This document shows, piece by piece, positions 12,723-24,900 of a DNA stretch of 64,000 bases; the first letter of the stretch is position 1; the number at the start of each line of letters is the position of its first letter. A program made the position numbers and the translations under genes. The notes beneath the pieces were generated by a model. The model saw nothing but the letters and a program-made list of their open reading frames with translations, had not been told where the DNA came from and made no database searches. Source of the DNA: Microglena sp. YARC (lineage: Eukaryota; Chlorophyta; Chlorophyceae; Chlamydomonadales; Chlamydomonadaceae); contig CM039462.1 in the NCBI GenBank assembly GCA_022414725.1, positions 116,309,409 to 116,373,408 on the forward strand, in the 5' to 3' direction.

Positions 12723-15145
12723 GTAAGACTAGGGTGTTGGGTGGGTTGCAGGTCTGGGAGTGGGGTGTATGTGTGGGTGTGTGGGGTGGGGGTGTGGGGT
12801 TTGTGTGTATGTGGTGAGGTTGCGCGGTGAGGGGGCGTGTGGTCTGCGCCTGTTGTCGCGCTCCTCCAATGACGGAAGCAGCTCTTCTGAAGGTCTGCCT
12901 TCCCCAAGTAAGACTGGGGTGGTGGGTTGGGGTGGGGTTGGGGTGGTGAAGTGGTATGTGGTGAGTGGTGGTGTGTTGTATGTGGTGAGTGTGGTGTGTG
13001 TGTGTGGTTGCGCCTGTGTCACGCTCCTCCAGTGGCGGGAGCACCTCCTCTGAAGGCCTGCCTTCCCCATGTAAGACTGGGGTGGTGGGGTTGGGTGGGG
13101 TTGGGATGGTGAAGTGGTATGTGTTATAGTCGTTGTGAGAGTGGGTGTGTGTATGTGGTGAGGATGTTGGTGTGTCTGTGTGGTTGCGCCCGTGTCACGC
13201 TCCTCCAGTGACGTGAGCACCTCTTCTGAAGGCCTGCCTTCCCCAAGTAAGACTGGGGTGGTGGTGGGGCTTTGGGGTTTGTCTTTAGGTGAAGTGGTAT
13301 GTGGTGAGGTGGTGTGTGTATGTGGTGAGGTGTGGTGTGTCTGTGTGGTTGCGCCTGTGTCACGCTCCTCCAGTGGCGGGAGCACCTCCTCTGAAGGCCT
13401 GCCTTCCCCAAGTAAGACTAGGGTGGTGGGGTGGGGTTGGTGAGGTGGTGTGTGTATGTGGTGATGTTTAGCGTGTGTGTGTGGTGAGGTGTGGTGTGAG
13501 TATGTGGTAAGGTGTGGTGTGAGTATGTGGTGAGGTGTGGTGTGAGTATGTGGTGAGGTGTAGTTTGTGTGTGGTGAGGTGTAGTTTGTGTGTGGTGGGG
13601 TATGTCACGATCCTCTAATGGCGAGAGCACCTCTTCTGAAGGCCTGCCCTAACCAAGTAAGACTTGGGTGTTGGGGTGGGGGTGGAATGGTGAGGTGGTG
13701 TATGTATGTGTTTATGTGTAGTGTGTGTGTGTGTGGTGAGGTGTTGTGTTGTGTGTTGTGTGGTGTGTGTGTGCTGAGGTGATGGTGTGTGTGTGTGTGT
13801 GCTGAGCGTGTGATGTGTTGTGTGTGGTGAGGTGTGAGGTGTGTGTGGTGGAGGTGTGTGTGTGTGTGCTGATAGTGTGGTGTGGTGTTGTGCTGAGGTG
13901 TGAGGTGTGTGTGTGCTGAGGTGTGATGTGTGTGTGCTTGGTGTGTTGTGTGAGTGTGTGTGTGTGTGTGGTAATGGGTGTGTGTGTGTGTTGTGTGTTG
14001 TGTGGTGTGTGCGTGTGTGTGTGTGTGGTGTGTTGTGTGTGGTTATGTGTGGTGTGTTGGAGGGTGTGTGGTGTGTGTGTGGTGTGTGTGTGTGTGTAGT
14101 GTGGTCCTGTGGTGTGTGTGTGTGTGGTGTGTGTGTGTGGTTTGTGTGTGTGTGTGTGGTTGAGGTGGTAGTGTGTGTGTGTGTGTGTGTGATGTGGTGT
14201 GTGTGTGTGGGGTAGTGTGGTGTGTGTGTGTTGGTTGTGTGAGGTGTGTGTGTTGTGTGAGTGAGGTGTGTGTGTGTGGGTGTGTGTGTGTGTGGTTAGG
14301 TGTGGCTTATGCTGTTGTTGGTGTGTGATGTGTGTGGCTGAGGTGTGTTGTGTGTGTGAGGGTGTGTGCTGAGTGTGTGTGTGGTGTGTGTGCTGTGGTG
14401 TGGGCTGTTGTGTGTGTGTGTGGTGGGTATCTCACGATCCTCTACACGCTAGATCACCTCTTCTGAAGGCCCTTCTCCCCAAGTAAAATCTGGGTGGTGG
14501 GTGGGGTGGGGTTTGTGGATGGTGAATGGTATGTGTTGAGTGTGTAGTGTGTGGGTTTGGGTGAGTGTGTGGTGTGAGTATGTGGTGAGGTATAAAAGTG
14601 TTTGTGTGTGGTGGGTATGTCACGATCCTCTAATGGCAGGAGCACCTCTTCTGAAGGCCTTCATTCCCCTAGTGAGACTGGGTTGTTGCGTTGGGGTGGT
14701 GGTGGTTTTGGTGACGGTGGGGGTGGGGTAAGACTGGGGTGTTGGGGTGGCGTGGTGGTGTGTGTATGTGGTGGGGTATGTCACATCTTCTGAAAGCTTA
14801 CCTTCCCCAAGAAAGACTAGGTTGTTGGGGTGGGGTGGGGTTGGGGTGGAATGGTGAGGTGGTGTGTGTATGTGGTGAGGTGTGGTGTGTGTGTGTTGTC
14901 GCGCCTGTGTCGGGCTCCTCCGATGGCGGGAGCAGCTCTTCTGAAGGACTGCCTTCCCCAAGTAAGACTGGGGTGTTGGAGTGGGGTGGTTTGGTGAGGT
15001 GGGGGTGTGTTGGGGTGGGGTGTGTGTGTTGGGGTGGGGTGGGGGTGGCGTGGTGAGGGTGGTGCGTGTATGTGGTGAGTTGGGGTGAGGGGGCGTGTTG
15101 GTGGGGTATTGTCACCCTGTCTGGAAGCCTGACGTCCCTGAGCAA
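12723..15145 (+). repeat. Array of exon-end/donor copies embedded in (GT)n
   Basis: Partial copies of the 12569-12722 exon end occur near 12840, 13010, 13187, 13355, 13605, 14430, 14610, 14770, 14900 and 15105. They carry CTCCTCCAGTGGCGGGAGCA and CTGCCTTCCCCAAGTAAGAC or variants. Most keep the GTAAGAC donor; none keeps the original acceptor. GT-rich spacers of 100-800 bases separate them. The window 13640-14430 is almost purely (GT)n. Confidence 0.85.
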
Positions 15146-15207
15146 GACTTATACATAAGTCAACCTGTGGTCGGAGTGGTCACACCATTCAAACTGGATT
15201 GTGAGTG

Positions 15208-15262
15208 CCGCTGGTTTGTGTCGGGAGACCCACCTCCTGTGGTGAAATTCCTGTCATAACTG
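15208..15262 (-). repeat. Dispersed repeat D (GGTGGGTCTCCCGACAC)
   Basis: Reverse-strand copy of a short element also found at 55337-55400 and 56030-56095, with a fragment at 59185-59222. Shared blocks are AAGGAATTTCACCCCAGG, GTGGGTCTCCCGACA and AGCGGCACC. Confidence 0.75.
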
Positions 15263-15321
15263 AACAAAACAATTTGGACAGATGCTCACCCCAGACCCCT
15301 CATACATCCTCCCCTCTTGCA

Positions 15322-15424
15322 TGTGTATGTATGTATGTATGTATGTATGTATGTATGTATGTATGTATGTATGTATGTATGTATGTATGTATGTATTTGT
15401 GTGTGTGTGTATGTATGTATGTAA
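15322..15424. repeat. (GTAT)n microsatellite
   Basis: About 20 near-perfect GTAT units with a short GT interruption near 15397. Confidence 0.95.
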
Positions 15425-17190
15425 ACCCCCACCAAAACACAGACACTAACACTCGCCCACCAATACACTGGCACTTAACCCCCCACTAACACCCCCACCA
15501 AAACACCGACACGAACACCCCCACCAATACCTCCACCAAAACTTCGACACTCACACTCGCCCACCAATACACTGATCTCATGTAATTCACCCTTAGGCAG
15601 GAGAGTATCAACACCCCCACCAAAACACCGACACTTGCACTCACCCACCAATACACTGGCACTTCACCCCCCACTAACACCCCCACCAAAGCACCGACAC
15701 GAACACCCCCACCAATACCTCCACCAAAACTTCGACACTCACACTCGCCCACCAATACACTGATCTCATGTAAATACACCCTTAGGCAGGAGAGTATCAA
15801 CACCCCCACCAAAACACCGGCACTGGCACTCACCCACCAATACACTGGCACTTCACCCCCCACTAACACCCCCACCAAAACACCGACACTTGCACTCACC
15901 CACCAATACACTGGCACTTCACCCCCACTAACACCCCCACCAAACACCGACACGAAACACCCACCAATACCTCCACCAAAACTTCGACACTCACACTCGC
16001 CCACCAATACACTGATCTCATGTAAATACACCCTTTAGGCAGGAGAGTATCAACACCCCACCAAAACACGGCACTTGCACTCACCCACCAATACACTGGC
16101 ACTTCACCCCCCACTAACACCCCACCAAAACACCGACACGAACACCCCCACCAATACCTCCACCAAAACTTCGACACTCACACTCGCCCACCAATACACT
16201 GATCTCATGTAAATACACCCTTAGGCAGGAGAGTATCAACACCCCCACCAAAACACCGGCACTTGCACTCACCCACCAATACACTGGCACTTCACCCCCC
16301 ACTAAACCCCACCAAAACACCAACACTTGCACTCACCCACCAATACACGGGCACTTCACCCCCCACTACACCCCACCAAAACATCGACACGAACACCCCC
16401 ACCAATACCTCCACCAAAACTTCGACACTCACACTCGCCCACCAATACTCTGATCTCATGTAAATACACCCTTAGGCAGGAGAGTATCAACACCCACCAC
16501 ACAACACCGACACTTGCACTCACCCACCAATACACTGGCACTTCACCCCCCACTAACACCCCCACCAAAACACCGACACGAACACCCCACCAATACCTCC
16601 ACCAAAACTTCGACACTCACACTCGCCCACCAATACACTGATCTCATGTAAATACACCCTTAGGCAGGAGAGTATCAACACCCCCACCAAAACACCGACA
16701 CTTGCACTCACCCACCAATACACTGGCACTTCATCCCCCACTAACACCCCCACCAAAACACCGACACGAACACCCCCACCAATACCTCCACCAAAACTTC
16801 GACACTCACACTCGCCCACAATACACTGATCTCATGTAAATACACCTTAGGCAGGAGAGTATCAACACCCCCACCAAAACACCGGCACTTGCACTCACCC
16901 ACCAATACACTGGCACTTCACCCCCACTAACACCCCACCAAAACACCGACACTTGCACTCACCACCAATACACGGGCATTTCACCCCCCACTAACACCCC
17001 CACCAAAACACCGACACTAACACCCACCAAAACACCCCCACCAACACCTTCTCCAAAACTTCGACGCTCACACTCGCCCACCAATACACTGCCCTCATGT
17101 AGAGACACCTGTAGGCAGGAGAGTAACACCCCCACCCCCACCAACACCCCCACCAACACCCTCAGGAGAGTAACACCCCCACCAACACCC
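15425..17190. repeat. ~187-bp minisatellite, about eight units
   Basis: The marker AGGCAGGAGAGTATCAACAC recurs near 15596, 15784, 16039, 16224, 16475, 16663 and 16849. Spacings are 185-188, with two longer intervals of 251-255 caused by an extra internal CACCCACCAATACACTGGCA subunit. Frames through it are repeat translations. Confidence 0.9.
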
Positions 17191-17279
17191 TCACATTGCT
17201 GCTTGGAACTGAAAGACCTAAGCTTCCAAGTGGGTTCCAGACTGACGGGCTCTTATGTCCCCTCACCGATATTCCCACG

Positions 17280-17461
17280 CCTCCCCAACACATCAACCTC
17301 TACCTCTGCCCCTGCCACTGCCTCAGGACCCCCCTCTGCCCCTGCCCATGCCTGTGGCCCCCTTCTACCTCTTCTGGCCCCGACCTGGTCCCTGCCTCAG
17401 GCTCCCCTCCGCCCTGCCACTGCCTGTGGCCCCCCCTCTACCTCTTCTGGCCCCAACCCAG
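17280..17461 (+). repeat. Tandem C-rich repeats at the kinase exon 1 boundary
   Basis: Blocks such as CTGCCACTGCCTGTGGCCCC and CTACCTCTTCTGGCCCC recur two to four times, ending at an AG at 17460-17461. This is consistent with duplication of an acceptor-side exon edge. Confidence 0.6.
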
Positions 17462-17508
17462 TCCCAAAGCCTGAGACGATCGTCGTCTCAGCCTGCTTGC
17501 CGTACAGC

Positions 17509-17745
17509 ATGATGCGCCCGGCCTGGAGAATGGAAGACTACAGCGACTTGAAGAAACTACACTCCGGATACGCGTCGTCTGTGTACTCGGCCATGTGCGC
17601 TCATTCCGGTCAGAAGGTCGTCCTAAAGGTGTACAAGCCGCACCTACTGCACGTGATGAATCAGCATCATCTCTTGCGCGAGGCGCGCATCCACGTCTCA
17701 CTAAATCACCCGAACATCATCAAGCTGTTCGCTGCCTTCAAGCAG
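17509..17745 (+). CDS. CALK: Kinase exon 1: N-lobe
   Basis: Encodes residues 1-79, from MMRPAW through [10 protein letters not shown], including Lys40 and Glu58. The donor AG/GTGAGT at 17746 leaves phase 0. The frame is open upstream to at least 17203 without another ATG, so this start is provisional. Confidence 0.85.
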
Positions 17746-18908
17746 GTGAGTTTTCTGCTTTTGACTTTTTTCATCAAACTTAGCCCTAACAAAGTTGTAA
17801 ACCCTGGCTTTGGCCCACTCTCATCATCATTATCATCATCATCATCATCTTCATCATCAGCAAGCTATTAGTGGCCTTCAAGCGTTTGTGAGTCTTCTGC
17901 TTTTATCTGATGAGTTTGTGTTTTTCCATCAAACTTGTAATTTAATTCCTGTTTAATTCATAGAAAACGTTAGTCTGCCCCCCCTCCTCCCGCCCTTCCC
18001 CCTTCCAACCCCTCCCCCTGCCCGCTCTCCCCCTTCCAACCCCCTCCCCCCCCCCCCCCCCCCTCCTCCCCCTCCCCGACCTCCCCCTTCCAACCCTCCC
18101 CTCCCCGCTCTCCCCCTCCCCCCCCCCCCCCCCCCCCCCACTAGTTCCTCACTCCACACACAAATACAAACACACTAGTCCCCCCCCCCCCCCTCCCCCC
18201 CCCCCTTTCCCACTAGTTCCATTTATTCAACCCTGCTTCCTCAACCCTGCACCCTGTACCCTCAACCCTGCTTCCTCAACCCTGCACCCTCAACCCTGTA
18301 CCCTCAACCCTGTACCCTCAACCCTGCACCCTGTACCCTCAACCCTGCTTCCTCAACCCTGCACCCTGTACCCTCAACCCTGCTTCCTCAACCCTGCACC
18401 CTGTACCCTCAACCCTGCTTCCTCAACCCTGCACCCTCAACCCTGTACCCTCAACCCTGTACCTCAACCTGCACCCTGTACCTCAACCTGCTTCCTCAAC
18501 CCTGCACCCTCAACCCTGTACCCTCAACCCTGTACCCTCAACCCTGCACCCTGTACCCTCAACCCTGCTTCCTCAACCCTGCACCCTCAACCCTGTACCC
18601 TCAACCCTGTACCCTCAACCCTGCACCCTGTACCCTCAACCCTGCTTCCTCAACCCTGCACCCTCAACCCTGTACCCTCAACCCTGCTTCCTCCACACTC
18701 AAACACACTAGTTCCTCACACTCCCCCCCCTTCCCACTAGTTCCTCCCTCCACACACAAACACAAACACACTAGTCCCCCCCCCCCACACACACACACAG
18801 TGAGACCAAGTTGTTCTCGTGCAAGAGTACCTCATAAACTTGCTGCTGGGACGAGAGGGCTTCAAACTTGCTGAGAAAGAGGCTGTGTGCATGGTGGTGC
18901 AGCCCCTC

Positions 18909-18939
<31 letters not shown>

Positions 18940-21900
18940 CCTTCTCCAGGGAGACCAAGTTGTTCTCGTGCAAGAGTACGCCGACGGCGGCGTCCCATAC
19001 CCATAGATTGGTGGATTTGAGCGAACCTTTCCTAACACAACACCCAAGGGAAAAACCTCCATGTAACACCATCTATAGGCATCAACAAATTCGGATTCTG
19101 GTCATAAGTTGTTTTGACACTTTCAGCAGAAAAGGCCACCTTGTATAAGTCCAGATCCCAACTATAAAAGTCTGAATCCCATCCAGCAAAAATGCTGCTT
19201 GGACGAGAGGGCTTCAAACTTGCTGAGAAAGAGGCTGTGTGCATGGTGGTGCAGCCCCTCCACACATACACACACGCACACTAGTCCCCAATACACACAC
19301 ACACACACACTTCCCCCCTCTCCAGGGAGACCAAGTTGTTCTCGTGCAAGAGTACGCCAATGGCGGCGACCTCATGAACTTGCTGCTGGGACGAGAGGGC
19401 TTCAAACTTGCTGAGAAAGAGGCTGTGTGCATGGTGGTGCAGCCCCTCCACACATACACACACGCACACTAGTCCCCAATACACACACACACACACACTT
19501 CCCCCTTCTCCAGGGAGACCAAGTTGTTCTCGTGCAAGAGTACGCCGATGGCGGCGACCTCATGAACTTGCTGCTGGGACGAGAGGGCTTCAAACTTGCT
19601 GAGAAAGAGGCTGTGTGCATGGTGGTGCAGCCCCTATTGAGTGCACTTGTCTACCTCCACAACCGGGGTGTGGTGCACCGGGATGTAAAGCACGAGAATG
19701 TGCTTTTTGTCAAGGGCGAAGATGGAATGCAACTGAAGCTGGGGGACTTCGGGCTCAGCATCAACGTGCGCGAGGAGAGGCCGGTCACCCGCGCTGGCAC
19801 CCTTGACTACATGGTAAGGGTCTAGGGTTTAGGGCTGGTACCCTGGACTACATGGTAAAGGATTCACCCCACCGCCCCCATTCCCACCTCACCACCCCCT
19901 TCACAACCTCACCTTGCCCCCCTCACCTTATCTCACTGACACCCAAGGTGTTGACATCCCCCCACCCCTCTTCCCACATCCCCCTTGCCCCTCCCCACCT
20001 CATCCCCCTTCCCCACATCCCCCTGCCCCCTCCCCACGCCACAGGCACCCGATGTGTTGAAATGCCCCCTTCCCTTTCCAACCTCACCACCCCACCTCAC
20101 TTTACCTTACATCACCTTACCATCTCACCTCACTCCCCAACATCCCCCTTGCCCCCTCCCCACACCAAAGACACCCGAGGTGTTTATAATGCCCCCCCCC
20201 CCCCCCCCCCCCCTCCAACCTCACCCCACCACCTACACCCCCTTTCCCACCTCACCTTACCCCCCCTCTTCCCCACATCCCCTCTACCCCTCCCCACACC
20301 ACAGGCTCCCGAGGTGTTAAAATGCCCCAACAAGTCGAGCCCAGAGGAGAACAAACAACAAGAGGACCTGGCCTACACGTGTTCTGTAGATGTGTGGTCA
20401 ACAGCTGCCATGGCATACGAGCTGTTGACGGGCATGCCTCCCTTTGGTCATGAGGACAGGTATGTACTGAAGATAAGGAACGGCTACTGATACTGTTGTT
20501 TTCTACAGATGTGTGGTCAACAGCTGCCATGGCATACGAGCTGTTGACGGGCATGCCTCCCTTTGGTCATGAGGACAGGTATGTCCTATAGATAGGGAAC
20601 GGCTACTGATACTATTGTTTTCTACAGATGTGTGGTCAACAGCTGCCATGGCATACGAGCTGTTGACGGGCATGCCTCCCTTTGGTCATGAGGACAGGTA
20701 TGTCCTATAGATAGGGAACGGCTGGGAACGGCTACTGATACTATTGTTTTCTACAGATGTGTGGTCAACAGCTGCTATGGCATACGACCTGTTGACGGGC
20801 ATGCCTCCCTTTGGTCATGAGGACAGGTATGTACTGAAGATAGGGAACGGGTACTGATACTATTGTTTTCTACAGATGTGTGGTCGACAGCTGCGATGGC
20901 ATCCAAGCTGTTGACGGGCATGCCTCCCTTTGGTCATGAGGACAGGTATGTCCTATAGATAGGGAACGGCTGGGAACGGCTACTGATACTATTGTTTTCT
21001 ACAGATGTGTGGTCGACAGCCGCCATGGCATCCGAGCTGTTGACGGGCATGCCTCCCTTTGGTCATGAGGACAGGTATGTACTGAAGATAGGGAACGGCT
21101 ACTGATACTATTGTTTTCTACAGATGTGTGGTTAACAGCTGCCATGGCATCCGAGCTGTTGACGGGCATGCCTCCCTTTGGTCATGAGGACAGGTATGTC
21201 CTATAGATAGGGAACGGCTGGGAACGGCTACTGATACTATTGTTTTCTACAGATGTGTGGTCAACAGCTGCCAAGGCATACGACCTGTTGACGGGCATGC
21301 CTCCCTTTGGTCATGAGGACAGGTATGTACTAGAGGTGGGGAACGGCTGGGAACGGCTACTGATATATATTTTTCTATAGATGTGTGGTCGACAGCTGCG
21401 ATGGCATACGAGCTGTTGACGGGCATGCCTCCCTTTGGTCATGAGGACAGGTATGTCCTATAGATAGGGAACGGCTGGGAACGGCTACTGATACTATTGT
21501 TTTCTACAGATGTGTGGTCAACAGCTGCCATGGCATACGAGCTGTTGACGGGCATGCCTCCCTTTGGTCATGGGGACAGGTATGTACTAGAGATGGGGAA
21601 CGGCTGGGAACGGCTACTGATATATATTTTTCTATAGATGTGTGGTCGACAGCTGCGATGGCATCCGAGCTGTTGACGGGCATGCCTCCCTTTGGTCATG
21701 AGGACAGGTATGTACTGAAGATAGGGAACGGCTACTGATACTATTGTTTTCTACAGATGTGTGGTCAACAGCTGCCATGGCATACGAGCTGTTGACGGGC
21801 ATGCCTCCCTTTGGTCATGAGGACAGGTATGTCCTATAGATAGGGAACGGCTGGGAACGGCTACTTATACTATTGTTTTCTACAAATGTGTGGTCAACAG

Positions 21901-24900
21901 CTGCCATGGCATACGACCTGTTGACGGGCATGCCTCCCTTTGGTCATGAGGACAGGTATGTACTAGAGATGGGGAACGGCTGGGAACGGCTACTGATATA
22001 TATTTTTCTATAGATGTGTGGTCGACAGCTGCGATGGCATCCGAGCTGTTGACAGGCATGCCTCCCTTTGGTCATGAGGACAGGTATGTCCTATAGATAG
22101 GGAACGGCTGGGAACGGCTACTGATACTATTGTTTTCTACAGATGTGTGGTCAACAGCTGCCATGGCATACGACCTGTTGACGGGCATGCCTCCCTTTGG
22201 TCATGAGGACAGGTATGTACTAGAGATGGGGAACGGCTGGGAACGGCTACTGATATATATTTTTCTATAGATGTGTGGTCGACAGCTGCGATGGCATCCG
22301 AGATGTTGATGGGCATGCCTCCCTTTGGTCATGAGGACAGGTATGTACTGAAGATAGGGAACGGCTACTGATACTATTGTTTTCTACAGATGTGTGGTCA
22401 ACAGCTGCCATGGCATACGAGCTGTTGACGGGCATGCCTCCCTTTGGTCATGAGGACAGGTATGTCCAATAGATAGGGAACGGCTGGGAACGGCTACTGA
22501 TACTATTGTTTTCTACAGATGTGTGGTCAACAGCTGCCATGGCATACGACCTGTTGACGAGCATGCCTCCCTTTGGTCATGAGGACAGGTATGTACTGAA
22601 GATAGGGAACGGCTACTGATACTATTGTTTTCTACAGATGTGTGGTCAACAGCTGCCATGGCATACGAGCTGTTGACGGGCATGCCTCCCTTTGGTCATG
22701 AGGACAGGTATGTCCTATAGATAGGGAACGGCTGGGAACGGCTACTGATACTGTTGTTTTCTACAGATGTGTGGTCAACAGCTGCCATGGCATCCGAGCT
22801 GTTGACGGGCATGCCTCCCTTTGGTCATGAGGACAGGTATGTACTAGAGATGGGGAATGGCTGGGAACGGCTACTGATATACATTTTTCTATAGATGTGT
22901 GGTCGACAGCTGCCATGGCATCCGAGCTGTTGACGGGCATGCCTCCCTTTGGTCATGAGGACAGGTATGTCCTATAGATAGGGAACGGCTGGGAACGGCT
23001 ACTGATACTATTGTTTTCTACAGATGTGTGGTCAACAGCTGCCATGGCATACGACCTGTTGACAGGCATGCCTTCCTTTGGTCATGAGGACAGGTATGTA
23101 CTGAAGATAGGGAACGGCTACTGATACTATTGTTTTCTACAGATGTGTGGTCAACAGCTGCCATGGCATCCGAGCTGTTGACGGGCATGCCTCCCTTTGG
23201 TCATGAGGACAGGTATGTACTGAAGATAGGGAACGGCTACTGATACTATTGTTTTCTACAGATGTGTGGTCGACAGCTGCGATGGCATCCGAGCTGTTGA
23301 CGGGCATGCCTCCCTTTGGTCATGAGGACAGGTATGTCCTATAGATAGAGAACGGCTGGGAACGGCTACTGATACTATTGTTTTCTACAGATGTGTGGTC
23401 AACAGCTGCCATGGCATACGACCTGTTGACGGGCATGCCTCCCTTTGGTCATGAGGACAGGTATGTACTAGAGTTGGGGAACGGCTGGGAACGGCTACTG
23501 ATATATATTTTTCTATAGATGTGTGGTCGACAGCTGCGATGGCATCCGAGCTGTTGACGGGCATGCCTCCCTTTGGTCATGAGGACAGGTATGTACTGAA
23601 GATAGGGAACGGCTACTGATACTATTGTTTTCTACAGATGTGTGGTCAACAGCTGCCATGGCATACGAGCTGTTGACGGGCATGCCTCCCTTTGGTCATG
23701 AGGACAGGTATGTCCTATATATAGGGAACGGCTGGGAACGGCTAGTGATACTATTGTTTTCTACAGATGTGTGGTCAACAGCTGCCATGGCATACGACCT
23801 GTTGACGGGCATGCCTCCCTTTGGTCATGAGGACAGGTATGTACTAGAGATGGGGAACGGCTGGGAACAGCTACTGATATATATTTTTCTACAGATGTGT
23901 GGTCGACAGCTGCGATGGCATCCGAGCTGTTGACGGGCATGCCTCCCTTTGGTCATGAGGACAGGTATGTACTGAAGATAGGGAACGGCTACTGATACTA
24001 TTGTTTTCTACAGATGTGTGGTCAACAGCTGTCATGGCATACGAGCTGTTGACGGGCATGCCTCCCTTTGGTCATGAGGACAGGTAGGTACTAAAGATAG
24101 GGAACGGCTACTGATACTATTGTTTTCTACAGATGTGTGGTCAACAGCTGTCATGGCATAGGAGCTGTTGACGGGCATGCCTCCCTTTTGTCATGAGGAC
24201 AGGTAGGTAATGGGAAGTACCGTCATTTTAATTAAACTGAAAGCTTTCGGCTAGACCCAGTGGCTGGCTGTTGGAGCTGGCTGGAAGCTCTCATGCGTAT
24301 TCGACAAGTTCTATGCAGCGTCGCCTGCGACGCTAAAAAATGGCGGAGAAATTGGCGGAGAGTGATCGCGACGGAGCGACAGGTGGCAACGGAAGCGAGA
24401 GTGTTACAAAACAGGCTCCAATTTTTTGGTCGGTCAAACGGACAACGGGGTAACCATGGGAGCTCCCGCCCCCCAAAAGGGGGGGCTCCGCCAACCATAT
24501 TGCCGTACCTTTCAAGTATGTACTAAAGATAGCGAACGGCTTTTAATGTTATTGTTTGAAAACTAATATTAACGAACATTATTCAAGTGTCACAATAATG
24601 TTTGTTTTTCAAATAAATCCAGAGTTCTGGTGAGACGGCTTGTCCGTCTAATATTAACTAACATTCTCTAATTATAAACTCACTAGTATTTATAAACTCA
24701 CTAGTAATTATAACATTATATAACATAACTAACATTCTCTAATTATAAACTCACTAGTATTTATAAACTCTCTAGTAATTATAACATTATATAACATAAC
24801 TAACATTCTCTAATTAGAAACTCACTAGTATTTATAAACTCTCTAGTAATTATAACATAATATAACATAACTAACATTCTCTAATTATAAACTCACTAGT

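Noticed and set aside
18230..18700. Telomere-like CCCTCAA/CCCTGTA repeats
   Set aside because: Unit is 14 bp with CTGCACC/CTGTACC variants, not the green algal CCCTAAA-type telomere, and it lies inside a kinase intron.
20460..24215. CRISPR-like regular array
   Set aside because: Repeats are exon-derived with splice sites, spacers are conserved rather than unique, and the genome is eukaryotic.
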